DNA of 19,884 nucleotides, taken from NCBI GenBank assembly GCA_946481025.1, contig CAMLNA010000078.1:1-19884 (forward strand), read 5' to 3'. The notes under the pieces are model-generated. The model saw only the letters and a program-made list of their open reading frames with translations. It was not told the DNA's origin and searched no databases. A program made the translations under genes and the position numbers. Shown piece by piece: positions 1 through 6,972 of the stretch (its first letter is position 1; each line of letters starts with the position of its first letter). This DNA comes from an uncultured Rivibacter sp. (GTDB lineage: Bacteria > Pseudomonadota > Gammaproteobacteria > Burkholderiales > Burkholderiaceae).

Positions 1-65
1 ACGCCTGCCAGCGCGCGGGCATCACGAAGGTGGCGTTCATCACTGAACCACCCGCACGGATGTGA
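1..65 (+). CDS. exbD: ExbD-like biopolymer transporter, C-terminal end (partial)
   Basis: The first complete codon is at position 3 and the stop is TGA at 63-65. About 20 residues remain, reading ACQRAGITKVAFITEPPARM. The QRAGI-K-(A/G)FITEP pattern matches the usual C-terminus of ExbD/TolR-family proteins, where the periplasmic domain ends in a strand preceded by a helix. A second, complete ExbD gene and a TonB gene follow on the same strand, so this is probably the first of two tandem exbD genes in an exbB-exbD-exbD-tonB set. The gene start and any exbB lie outside the window. The identity rests on a short tail plus context. Confidence 0.7.
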   Translation, partial: ACQRAGITKVAFITEPPARM

Positions 66-140
66 CCCACCCCCGTAGCGCCTTCGGCGCTCCCCCTCAA
101 GGGGGCAACGCCTGTGGACCGGCGCAGCCGGTTCCACGGC
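66..140. repeat. Intergenic triple-hairpin repeat between the two exbD genes
   Basis: Three inverted repeats lie in a row. AGCGCC/GGCGCT with a TTC loop is at 77-91. CCCCC/GGGGG with a TCAA loop is at 92-105. The third, GTGGA-CCGG paired with CCGG-TTCCAC, is at 114-137 with one bulge. The same CGCCTTCGGCGCTCCCCCTC-type string is known to me as a recurrent intergenic element in Comamonadaceae-like genomes. The hairpins could reduce transcription into the second exbD or stabilise upstream mRNA. No T-tract follows, so it is not a classical terminator. The copy number in this genome cannot be seen from the window. Confidence 0.55.
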
Positions 141-197
141 GTTCGCTCCAAGCAGGCCGGCAGCCGCTGCCGGCCTGCCAGAACTCAGGAGCTTTCC

Positions 198-626
198 ATG
201 GGAATGAATGTAGGAAGCAGCGGTAGCGCCGATCAGGAGGTGATGGTGGACATCAACACCACGCCGCTGATCGACGTGATGCTGGTGCTGCTGATCATGC
301 TGATCATCACGATCCCGATCCAGCTGCACTCGGTGAACCTGAACATGCCGGTGGGCGTGCCGCCGCAGAACCTCACCAAGCCCGAGATCGTCAAGATCGA
401 CATCGACGACAAGAGCGTCGTGTACTGGAACGGACTGCCCACCGCGGGCACCGAAGATCTCAAGACGCGCATGCAGAGCGCCGCCGAGCAGGCGGTGCAG
501 CCGGAAGTGCACCTGCGGCCCGACAAGCTTGCGAAATACGAGGTGGTGGCCACCGTGCTCGCGGCGTCGCAGCGCATCGGGCTCACCAAGATCGGCATCA
601 TCGGCAGCGAGCAGTTCGTCGAGTAG
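198..626 (+). CDS. exbD: ExbD/TolR-family biopolymer transport protein
   Basis: Protein of 142 residues, a normal ExbD length. ExbD works with ExbB in the inner membrane to turn proton flow into TonB motion that powers outer-membrane receptors. A short cytoplasmic N-terminus is followed by one membrane segment (about 22-43) reading INTTPLIDVMLVLLIMLIIT. D26 corresponds to the conserved proton-relay aspartate of ExbD. The periplasmic domain follows and ends KIGIIGSEQF. The ATG at 198 was chosen because AGGAG sits at 187-191 and because an in-frame upstream extension from 114 would be translated repeat DNA. The tonB start is 8 bases after the stop. Together with the partial upstream ExbD this is a tandem pair, seen in several Proteobacteria with many TonB receptors. 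Confidence 0.93.
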   Translation: MGMNVGSSGSADQEVMVDINTTPLIDVMLVLLIMLIITIPIQLHSVNLNMPVGVPPQNLTKPEIVKIDIDDKSVVYWNGLPTAGTEDLKTRMQSAAEQAVQPEVHLRPDKLAKYEVVATVLAASQRIGLTKIGIIGSEQFVE

Positions 627-634
627 GGGCACGC

Positions 635-1282
635 ATGAACTTCGCGCTCAATCAGCCCCGCCCGGCGCCGCTGCGCCGTGCCAGCGGCTTTTTCATGGTG
701 GTGCTGCTGCACGTGCTCATCGTCTACGGCCTGGTCAGCGGGCTGGCCCGCAAGGCGGTGGAGGTGATCAAGAAGCCGCTGGAGACCAAGATCGTCGAGG
801 AGGTGAAGCTGCCGCCGCCTCCGCCTCCGCCACCCCCTCCGCCCAGGCAGATCAAGCAGGAGCTGCCACCGCCGGAGGCCGCGCCGCCGCCGCCCTACGT
901 GCCGCCGCCGGAGGTCATGCCGCCGGCCGTGGCCGCGCCGGCCATCGAAGCGGTGAGCACGCCGCCGGTCGAGCCGCCGCCGCCGATCGCGCCGCCGGCT
1001 CCCGCGCCCGCGCCCGCCGGGCCGGTGCGCACCGACATCTCGGTGGCCTGCCCGCAGCAGGTGGCGCCCGAGATGCCGGCCAAGGCGCTGCAGGAGGGAT
1101 TGAACGGCGTGGTGAAGGCGTCCGTGCGCATCCGGGCCGGCAAGGTCGTCGAAGTGCAGATCCAGTCGGGCCCGCGCGTCTTCCACAACGCCGTGCGCGC
1201 CGCGATGATGCGTTACCAGTGCGTCTCGTCGGGCGACGACGAGGTGGTGGCGACGCAGGAGTTCGCGTTCAAGGTCGAGTAG
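635..1282 (+). CDS. tonB: TonB-family energy transducer
   Basis: Protein of 215 residues. The N-terminal membrane anchor (about 17-38, FFMVVLLHVLIVYGLVSGLA) carries H26 in the position of the conserved TonB membrane histidine. A long periplasmic proline-rich spacer (about 59-130) includes an unbroken run of 11 prolines at 60-70. The C-terminal TonB domain (about 135-215) contains VKASVRIRAGKVVEVQIQSG and the RYQC segment. It would contact the TonB box of outer-membrane receptors, most plausibly the receptor encoded at 3148-5841. It is translated 8 bases after exbD and converges with the chitinase gene, leaving only 8 bases between the two stop codons. No terminator hairpin with a T-tract was seen there. 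Confidence 0.93.
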   Translation: MNFALNQPRPAPLRRASGFFMVVLLHVLIVYGLVSGLARKAVEVIKKPLETKIVEEVKLPPPPPPPPPPPRQIKQELPPPEAAPPPPYVPPPEVMPPAVAAPAIEAVSTPPVEPPPPIAPPAPAPAPAGPVRTDISVACPQQVAPEMPAKALQEGLNGVVKASVRIRAGKVVEVQIQSGPRVFHNAVRAAMMRYQCVSSGDDEVVATQEFAFKVE

Positions 1283-1290
1283 GGGCCGCC

Positions 1291-2331
1291 TCAACGGCGG
1301 CCCGCGAGGCCGCCGATCGTCCTGGCGTAGCTGAGGGGCGCCGGGCCCTCAGGCTGCGAGTGGCAGGTCGGCGACACGTCGTTCGTGCCGCCGCCGCACG
1401 GTGTGTCGCGGTCGAGCGACCAGAAGTGCAGCCCCGCCATGCGGTGCTTGCGCACCAGGCCCGCCAGCGTCTTGGCATCTTCGAGCGTGAACACGTTCTC
1501 CACCACGTCGTTCACGCCGATCATCGGCGTCAGCTCCATGCGCGACAGCGGCACGCCGTACTTGCGCGACACGTTGCGCGCGGCCTGCAGCGCCGAGGCC
1601 GCCATGTCGCAGCGGCCGCCGGCCACCACGCAGTTGGCGGGGCGGGCCGGGCCGTAGTCCATCACCATCAGGTTGATCACGTAGTCCTTCGGGCCGTGCC
1701 GGCGCAACGAGGCCAGCACGCGCTCACCGGTGGCATTGAGGCTGCCGCGGCTGCCGTCGCTGGCGGCCAGCGTGGCGATGGTGAAGCTCATGCGCAGCTG
1801 CGGGTGCTTCTCGCTGGCCGTGCGGATGCGCTGCATCAGCGAATCGATCTGGTCCTGCGTCTGCGTGCCTTCGATGTCGAAGTCCAGGCCGATCAGCTGC
1901 GGCGAGCCGTAGCGCGCGATGAAGGCTTCCATGCCGGCATCGGTTGAACAGGTGAACACGCCCTTGGCACCGCCGGTGGAGACGATGTAGTCGATGCCGG
2001 CCGCGTTGAAGGCCGGCACGTTGGCGGCGGCGAACTTCCGCGCGTCGATGCCCATCCAGGTTTCTTCGCCGCACTCGCCCACCGCGAAGGCCCACGTGAG
2101 CGCATTGACGCCCGCGGGCAGCGCCGAACGGCCGTTCACGATGAGCGGCGACGGGGTGCCGGAGACCGCACTCGCGATTTCGTGGGTCGCGCCGTCCAGC
2201 GACAGGGTGACGTCCTTGTAGGGGCTGAAGACGAAGCGCGCCGCCGGCGGGTGCCGGTCGTGGGCCTGGGCCGCGGGGGGCAGCGTGGCCACTGCCAGGG
2301 CGGCGGCGATGGCGGCAGGGGCGTGTCGCAT
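1291..2331 (-). CDS. Secreted glycoside hydrolase family 18 (chitinase-like)
   Basis: Protein of 346 residues. A signal peptide is visible at 1-23 (MRHAPAAIAAALAVATLPPAAQA), so the enzyme acts in the periplasm or outside. The GH18 active-site signature D-x-D-x-E is seen as D150-F-D152-I-E154 inside IGLDFDIEGT; the final Glu is the family's acid/base. The later MVMDYG (222-227) and HFWSLDRD (302-309) match the GH18 barrel strands that hold the substrate-assisting Tyr/Asp and the Trp at the base of the -1 site. No chitin-binding domain is present. Known GH18 enzymes cleave chitin or related GlcNAc polymers; chitin is the best guess here because the neighbours form a GlcNAc pathway. The start lies 7 bases after the stop of the DUF6445 gene, so the two are co-transcribed. 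Confidence 0.87.
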   Translation of the reverse strand: MRHAPAAIAAALAVATLPPAAQAHDRHPPAARFVFSPYKDVTLSLDGATHEIASAVSGTPSPLIVNGRSALPAGVNALTWAFAVGECGEETWMGIDARKFAAANVPAFNAAGIDYIVSTGGAKGVFTCSTDAGMEAFIARYGSPQLIGLDFDIEGTQTQDQIDSLMQRIRTASEKHPQLRMSFTIATLAASDGSRGSLNATGERVLASLRRHGPKDYVINLMVMDYGPARPANCVVAGGRCDMAASALQAARNVSRKYGVPLSRMELTPMIGVNDVVENVFTLEDAKTLAGLVRKHRMAGLHFWSLDRDTPCGGGTNDVSPTCHSQPEGPAPLSYARTIGGLAGRR

Positions 2332-2338
2332 GGCGGGC

Positions 2339-3046
2339 TCAGAAGTCGTAGAAGGTGTTGACCGTCAGGCGGCCGCGACGCGGGTCGCTGCTCAGGCTGC
2401 GGGCCGGGTCGATGCAGGCGCTGTGCAGCAGGCTGCCGGGGTACACCACGAGCCGGTTGAAGCGCGCCGGCATCATGCCAAGGAAGGTGAAGCGTTCGTC
2501 GGACCGGTCGAAGTAGCGTGCCGGCGGGAGGCCCTGGTTCAGTTCTTCATGGCAGGCGTCGAGGTAGCGCTCGCGGTTGTCGGCGGTGATCCGCTGCAGG
2601 CCGGTGGCGTTGTGGCGGTAGAAGCCGGTGCCGCCATGGGTTTCGTCGCACAGGAACAGCAGGGCCGCCATGTAGTAGGGGGTGCTGGCGTCGAAGTGCG
2701 GCATGCGCTGCAACGGCCCCAGCGCTTCGGGCGGCGTGGTGGTGAGGGAAAACGCGCTCAGCCCGACCTTGACGTCCAGGTGCTCCGGCACCTCGAAGTT
2801 GACCTTGATGAGCGGGTCCAGCAGCTCGGTGAGCGTCTGGGTGTAGGCCGCCGGAGCGGGTGCACGCAGGCCCGGGTAGCCCTTGCGTTCGTCCGGGGCG
2901 GCAGCCGGCTCGAAGCGGCTGGCGCAGGCGGCTTGCACCAGGGCTTGCGGGTCCCGGAGAAAGTTGTCGATGAAGACGATGGTCTGGCCGCCGATGCTCA
3001 CGGATCGGATGTCGGGCGGCGTGCGGATGTCGAAGGACGGGCTCAT
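2339..3046 (-). CDS. DUF6445 family protein (2OG-Fe oxygenase-like fold)
   Basis: Protein of 235 residues without signal peptide or membrane segment. I recognise it as a DUF6445-type protein, a family often found beside TonB-dependent receptors in carbohydrate loci. Residues resemble the metal-binding triad of 2-oxoglutarate/iron oxygenases: H117-F-D119 (MPHFD), a distal H208 (GSLLHSA), and R226 just before the final strand (GRLTVNTFYDF). HGGTGFYRH (137-145) is typical of this group. The reaction and substrate are unknown. It lies between the receptor and the GH18 gene, and a terminator stands just upstream (3071-3100). Little room for a separate promoter remains, so expression probably depends on readthrough from the receptor gene or on a promoter overlapping the terminator. 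Confidence 0.75.
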   Translation of the reverse strand: MSPSFDIRTPPDIRSVSIGGQTIVFIDNFLRDPQALVQAACASRFEPAAAPDERKGYPGLRAPAPAAYTQTLTELLDPLIKVNFEVPEHLDVKVGLSAFSLTTTPPEALGPLQRMPHFDASTPYYMAALLFLCDETHGGTGFYRHNATGLQRITADNRERYLDACHEELNQGLPPARYFDRSDERFTFLGMMPARFNRLVVYPGSLLHSACIDPARSLSSDPRRGRLTVNTFYDF

Positions 3047-3070
3047 GGCGTGCGCGGCAGGCTGGGCCGG

Positions 3071-3100
3071 ATCATAAAAAAGCCCGGCCGGAGCCGGGCT
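3071..3100 (-). terminator. Rho-independent terminator after the TonB receptor gene
   Basis: On the minus strand AGCCCGGC/GCCGGGCT forms a perfect 8-bp stem (3093-3100 with 3081-3088) with a 4-base loop, followed directly by six T (3075-3080). This is a standard intrinsic terminator 48 bases after the receptor stop. A second small hairpin, GGCTTG/CAAGCC (3109-3123), lies just before it. Only 28 bases separate the hairpin plus T-run from the next start codon, so the element may act as a partial terminator that lowers expression of the two downstream genes. Confidence 0.85.
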
Positions 3101-3147
3101 TTGCGTGGGGCTTGCGGCAAGCCGCTCGCGATCGGGTGACCAGCCGA

Positions 3148-5841
3148 TCAGAACTTGAGGCTCAGGCCGAGCTGGTAGGTCGTTTCGCCCTCGAACGACC
3201 AGGCCGGGAAGCCGTCGCGCAGCGAGGGGCGTTGCGCGGCGGCGTTGCCCGCACCGTACTGCACGTCGTCTTCCTTCGTGAGGTTGATCGCCTCGAAGGA
3301 CAGCCGCAGGTTCTTGTTGATGTTCCAGCCCAGGCTCAGGTCGACGCTGCCGATGTCGTCGTGCATGCGGTTGCCGTACCAGCCGTTCTCGCGAACCATG
3401 TACTTGGAGCGCCAGCTGTACGCCACGCGTGCCGAGAAGAGGCGGTTCTCGAAGTAGCCCACCAGGTTGGCGGTGTGGCGCGACGACAGCGTGAACAGGT
3501 TGAGCTCGTCCTGGTAGCTGGAGGCAGGGGCCGTGGCATCGGCGTAGGTGTAGTTCGCCGCCACGCCGAAGCCGTTGCCGAAGGCGTGGTTGCCCTGCAG
3601 CTCGATGCCGTTGATGGTGCCGCCGCCGGCGTTGATGTAGCGGTTGACCGTCCAGTTGTCGACGCCGGTGTCCGGGCTCACCACGCCGACGCTCTGGTTC
3701 AGCAGCGTCTGGGTGGTGACGAAGTTGTTGATCTTCTTGTGGAAGAACGCCACGGAGACCAGGTTGCCTCGGCCGTAGTAGTGCTCGAGGCCCAGGTCGA
3801 ACTGGGTCGACTTCTGCGGCTTCAGGGTCGGCGAGCCGTAGTTGAAGGCGTCGTTGGAAGCGTTGGTGTCGTCGAAGCCGACCACCGACGTCAGGAACAT
3901 GTTGTCGAAGTTCGGGCGGGTGATCGCCTGGGCGGCCGCGAAGCGCAGCAGCGTGTTCCTGTTCAGGCTGTAGGCCAGGTTCAGGCTGGGAAGGACCTCG
4001 TTGTAGGTGGCCTTCTGGGTGGTCTTGCTGGTGCTCCAGCCGTTGTTCTGGCCGATGTCGCCGGGCAGCTGGGTGCCGTCGAAGGCATAACCCGTGGCCG
4101 AGACGTTGGTGCGGACGTAGCGCAGGCCGAAGTTGCCGCGCATGGCGTCCTTCTCGAACTCGAACATGCCGTACAGCGCCGCGTTCTTTTCCTTCAGCTG
4201 CGCGTAGGCCGAGCGGTCCTCGACCCAGTTGGTGATGTTGGCCGAGGCCAGGGCCAGCATGGCGTCGATGTCGGGCCTCGGGATGGTCCAGCCGCCCACC
4301 ACGTCGAGGCTGCCGTTGTACAGCCCGGCGGTGTTGCCGGGGATGGCCGTCGCGGCATGCACGCCGCGGTAGCCGGTGCGGGTGAAGGTGTGCTCGGTGG
4401 CGCGGGCGCCGGTCTTGAACGTGGTCAGGCCGTTCCAGTCGAGGTCGATGCTGGCGTCGGCCTGGACGAAGTTCTCCTTGTCCTCGTTGGGGCCGCGGCC
4501 GGAGGCCCAGGTCTCAGGCGACGAGGTGCCAGGCAGGTTGCCCACGCCGATGGTCTGGTCGGACGACGGCTGGATGGAGATCTGGTTGCCGCGGGCATCG
4601 ATCGTGCCGCTCCACAAGGGCAGCGTCGCCCCCGGGGTCCAGTTGCCGTAGGCGAAGTTGGCGGTCTGGTTGGTGCCGCCCTCGGCCTTGGTGGTGCCGG
4701 CCACGCCCGACAGCTTGAAGCCGTCGCCCCGGAAGGAGCCGTCCAGCACGAGGCTGTCCGAGGACATCGAGGCCGAGCGCACCCAGTTCTGCAGGAACAC
4801 GTTGTCGGTCGCTGCGTTGGGCGTGGGGCGGGTGTGCAGCACGCACAGGCCGGCCGCATTGGTCTGCTGGCAGTTGCCGGAGTTGCCGGTGAAGATGTAG
4901 TGGCTGCTGTTGGAGTTGTTGGCGTCCAGCTCCAGCTTCAGGTAGTTGAGGCTCACGTCCACCCCCTCGGCCGGACGGGCCTGCAGCGTGAGGTTCAGGG
5001 CCTTGCGCTCGCGCTCCTGCACGAAGGTCGTGGGGGCCACGTCGCCGGACCAGCGCATGTCGGCTTCGACGCCGCGGCGGATGTAGTCGCCCTTCTCCAT
5101 CGCGGCTGCGACCAGCACGCCGAAGGTCTTGGCGCTGTTCTTCCAGCTGTAGAGGCCGGAGACGTCGGCGCTCGTATCGCTGATGGTGCCCTTGCCGCCC
5201 TTGATGCTGGCGAACACCGTGTTGGCATCCAGGTCCAGCGGCTTGCGCGTCTTGACGATCACCGTGCCGCCGATGCCGCCTTCGTTCAGGTCGGCCTGCG
5301 ACGACTTGTAGACCTCCAGCCCACCGATCAGCTCGGAGGGCAGCAACGAATAGTTGAAGGAGCGGTCGACCGCCTTCTGGTCGTACCAGCCGGTGGACGC
5401 CACCGTCTGGCCGTTCAGCGTGGTGTAGGTCATCTGCGGGTCCGTGCCGCGGATGGACACCGAGGCGCCCTGGCCGAAGTCACGGCCGACCGAAACGCCC
5501 GGGATGCGCCCGAGGGCCTCGCCCACGTCGGAATCCGGAAGCTTGCCCACGTCTTCGGCAGACACGGCATCCACCACCGCGGTGCTGTTCTTCTTGATGT
5601 TCGCGGCCGACTCGAGCGAGGCACGGATGCCGGTGACCACGACGGCGCCGAGATTCTGCTCGGCGGGCTTGGCAGCCGCCGGTGCCGAAGCGGGCGCGGC
5701 GGGGGCAGCGGGCGCGGCAGGCGCCGATGCGGCGGCGGCTGGCGCGACCGGCTGCTCGGCTTGCTGCGCCTGGGCAGCAAAGGCGGCGCTCATCAGCATG
5801 AGCGCGACGGCTGAAGCGACGGGTGTTGGCTTGCTCTTCAT
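3148..5841 (-). CDS. TonB-dependent outer-membrane receptor (Caulobacter/Xanthomonas type), probable chitooligosaccharide uptake
   Basis: Protein of 897 residues. A signal peptide (about 1-25, ending AAQAQ) is followed by an Ala/Pro-rich linker (about 29-60). Next comes a segment resembling a TonB box (GAVVVTGIRASLESA, 65-79) and the plug domain (about 82-200, with SAEDVGKLPDSDVGEALGRI, SIRG and GGLEVYKSSQAD...GGTV). The rest forms the 22-strand barrel, ending in TTYQLGLSLKF with the C-terminal Phe typical of outer-membrane proteins. The layout matches the receptor subfamily used for sugars in Caulobacter and Xanthomonas. The substrate is inferred from the GlcNAc-catabolic neighbours, not from the protein itself. 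The ATG at 5841 was chosen over one 38 codons upstream because GAGGTGAAC precedes it and the signal peptide begins there. Transcription probably starts in the repeat-bearing region near 5984. Confidence 0.9.
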   Translation of the reverse strand: MKSKPTPVASAVALMLMSAAFAAQAQQAEQPVAPAAAASAPAAPAAPAAPASAPAAAKPAEQNLGAVVVTGIRASLESAANIKKNSTAVVDAVSAEDVGKLPDSDVGEALGRIPGVSVGRDFGQGASVSIRGTDPQMTYTTLNGQTVASTGWYDQKAVDRSFNYSLLPSELIGGLEVYKSSQADLNEGGIGGTVIVKTRKPLDLDANTVFASIKGGKGTISDTSADVSGLYSWKNSAKTFGVLVAAAMEKGDYIRRGVEADMRWSGDVAPTTFVQERERKALNLTLQARPAEGVDVSLNYLKLELDANNSNSSHYIFTGNSGNCQQTNAAGLCVLHTRPTPNAATDNVFLQNWVRSASMSSDSLVLDGSFRGDGFKLSGVAGTTKAEGGTNQTANFAYGNWTPGATLPLWSGTIDARGNQISIQPSSDQTIGVGNLPGTSSPETWASGRGPNEDKENFVQADASIDLDWNGLTTFKTGARATEHTFTRTGYRGVHAATAIPGNTAGLYNGSLDVVGGWTIPRPDIDAMLALASANITNWVEDRSAYAQLKEKNAALYGMFEFEKDAMRGNFGLRYVRTNVSATGYAFDGTQLPGDIGQNNGWSTSKTTQKATYNEVLPSLNLAYSLNRNTLLRFAAAQAITRPNFDNMFLTSVVGFDDTNASNDAFNYGSPTLKPQKSTQFDLGLEHYYGRGNLVSVAFFHKKINNFVTTQTLLNQSVGVVSPDTGVDNWTVNRYINAGGGTINGIELQGNHAFGNGFGVAANYTYADATAPASSYQDELNLFTLSSRHTANLVGYFENRLFSARVAYSWRSKYMVRENGWYGNRMHDDIGSVDLSLGWNINKNLRLSFEAINLTKEDDVQYGAGNAAAQRPSLRDGFPAWSFEGETTYQLGLSLKF

Positions 5842-5980
5842 GTTCACCTCTGGGTTGGGCCTCTGTCTCTCGGATGGATGCACGGCGGCCTTGTTGCGAC
5901 ACGGTCCTCGCGGTGCCCTCGCTTCCCGTTCTGGGGCGGGAATGCGGATCAGCACTGGCGTTACAGCTCTTACGCACGAT

Positions 5981-6022
5981 GCATGCCACTATGCTACCAC
6001 TGCGTGCCAGTGTGGTACCACT
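5981..6022 (-). promoter_or_regulatory. Four phased TGGYA direct repeats with embedded extended -10, probable GntR operator of the receptor gene
   Basis: Read on the minus strand, four units follow one another: AGTGGTACCAC (6022-6012), ACTGGCACGC (6011-6002), AGTGGTAGCAT (6001-5991) and AGTGGCATGC (5990-5981). They are 11, 10, 11 and 10 bases long, so the TGGYA cores fall on the same face of the helix. The third unit reads TGG-TAGCAT, which fits an extended -10 (TGn plus 4 of 6 TATAAT matches). No convincing -35 was found. The half-site resembles the ACTGGT/ATTGGTAT halves known for DasR and B. subtilis NagR operators. Binding is inferred. Confidence 0.6.
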
Positions 6023-6138
6023 TAGTAGAAACGCTGGTTTTCACTCTGAGATGTGCTGACGCAACACTCAATGGAGGGGGTTGGGAGGCCCGGGTCTTGG
6101 CACGGAAGCGGTGCGGTGGTACGCAATAGGGCGCCCCA

Positions 6139-6161
6139 CTGGTATTATTCAGGTGCATACC
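6139..6161 (+). promoter_or_regulatory. Probable gntR promoter/operator: extended -10 overlapping CTGGTAT
   Basis: TG-G-TATTAT at 6140-6148 is an extended -10 element with 5 of 6 TATAAT matches. It lies inside an ACTGGTAT half-site. An inverted GGTAT (6141-6145) and ATACC (6157-6161) pair flanks it, separated by 11 bases. No good -35 hexamer is visible at normal spacing, as is common for extended -10 promoters. Transcription would start near 6155, giving a leader of about 60 bases. Overlap of the half-site with the -10 suggests autorepression by the encoded regulator. Confidence 0.55.
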
Positions 6162-6216
6162 CTCCGGAATCGAAGGCGCCGGTCACTCCGGCCGCCGGCG
6201 TCAGAAAGAACAACAC

Positions 6217-6957
6217 ATGAATTCGCTGGCCTCCTTGGTGCAGGCGCTGGACGCCAACAGCAGCCAGCCGCTGTACCAGCAGCTGCAGCGCGCCCTGCGC
6301 GACGCGATCGAGAAACGGGTGCTGGGCCCTGAAGACGCCTTGCCCTCCGAGCGCCAGCTGGCGGCCGACCTGGGCGTTTCACGCATCACGGTGCGCAAGG
6401 CGATCGACGGGCTGGTCAGCGAAGGGCTGCTGGTGAGCCGCCAGGGTTCGGGCAACTTCGTGTCCGCGCGCATCGACAAGAACTTCGCCAAGCTCACGTC
6501 GTTTTCCGAGGACATGCGCGCCCGGGGCCGCAACCCGCACAGCGTGTGGCTCGGCCGTTCGGAAGGCACGGTCACGCCCGAGGAGGCCCTGAAGCTGGCC
6601 CTGAGCCCCGGCACGCTGGTCTACCGCTTCAACCGCCTGCGCTATGCCGACGAGGAGCCGATGGCCATCGAGCTCGCAACCATGGTGGCGTCCTGCCTGC
6701 CGCCGCTGGCCGAGGTGGGCGAGTCGCTGTATGCCTCGCTCGAGTCGCTGGGCAACCGGCCGGTGCGTGCGCTGCAGCGCCTGCGCGCACTGTTGCTCAA
6801 TGCCGAGCAGGCGAAGCTGCTCGAAGCGAAGGAGGGCGACGCCGGGCTGCTGGTCGAGCGCCTGGGCTACCTGCGTGACGGCCGGGCGATCGAGCTGTCG
6901 CAGTCGTTCTACCGCGGTGACAAGTACGACTTCATCGCCGAGCTCAATGCGGTCTGA
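6217..6957 (+). CDS. GntR-family regulator, HutC/UTRA type (NagR/NagQ-like)
   Basis: Protein of 246 residues. The N-terminal winged helix-turn-helix spans about 18-82 (PLYQQLQRALRDAIE...LPSERQLAADLGVSRITVRKAIDGL...RQGSGNFV), with SRITVRKAIDGL as recognition helix. The C-terminal UTRA ligand domain spans about 95-240 (LTSFSEDMRARG...) and ends in the ELSQSFYRGDKYDF segment typical of sugar-phosphate-binding members. Family members such as DasR, B. subtilis NagR and NagQ sense GlcNAc-6-P or GlcN-6-P and repress chitin/GlcNAc genes. It is transcribed away from the receptor gene. A weak AGAAAG precedes the ATG. It is paralogous to the regulator at 12896-13636 (same length, shared LPSER-S-L-SR-T-R-AID-L and RQGSGN blocks). 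Its effector is inferred. Confidence 0.88.
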   Translation: MNSLASLVQALDANSSQPLYQQLQRALRDAIEKRVLGPEDALPSERQLAADLGVSRITVRKAIDGLVSEGLLVSRQGSGNFVSARIDKNFAKLTSFSEDMRARGRNPHSVWLGRSEGTVTPEEALKLALSPGTLVYRFNRLRYADEEPMAIELATMVASCLPPLAEVGESLYASLESLGNRPVRALQRLRALLLNAEQAKLLEAKEGDAGLLVERLGYLRDGRAIELSQSFYRGDKYDFIAELNAV

Positions 6958-6972
6958 TCAGGGACGCCTGCG

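Larger units (their letters stand above)
5842..6216. promoter_or_regulatory. Divergent control region between the receptor gene and gntR
   Basis: This 375-base stretch contains no gene I can support. It carries four phased direct repeats (5981-6022) near the receptor side and an inverted GGTAT/ATACC pair (6141-6161) near the regulator side. The receptor would have an untranslated leader of about 140 bases if transcription starts near 5984. From 6023 to 6138 I see only GC-rich, purine-rich sequence without a clear structure. The arrangement suits divergent genes controlled by one GntR-family protein. Confidence 0.6.

Noticed and set aside
114..197. N-terminal extension of ExbD from an ATG-less upstream start
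   Set aside because: It would translate the hairpin repeat and gives an Arg-rich sequence unlike any ExbD N-terminus; AGGAG supports 198.
3112..5814. Plus-strand open frame of 900 codons opposite the TonB receptor
   Set aside because: It is antisense to a clear receptor gene, has a Val/Gly/Arg/His-rich composition typical of shadow frames in GC-rich DNA, and shows no recognisable motif.
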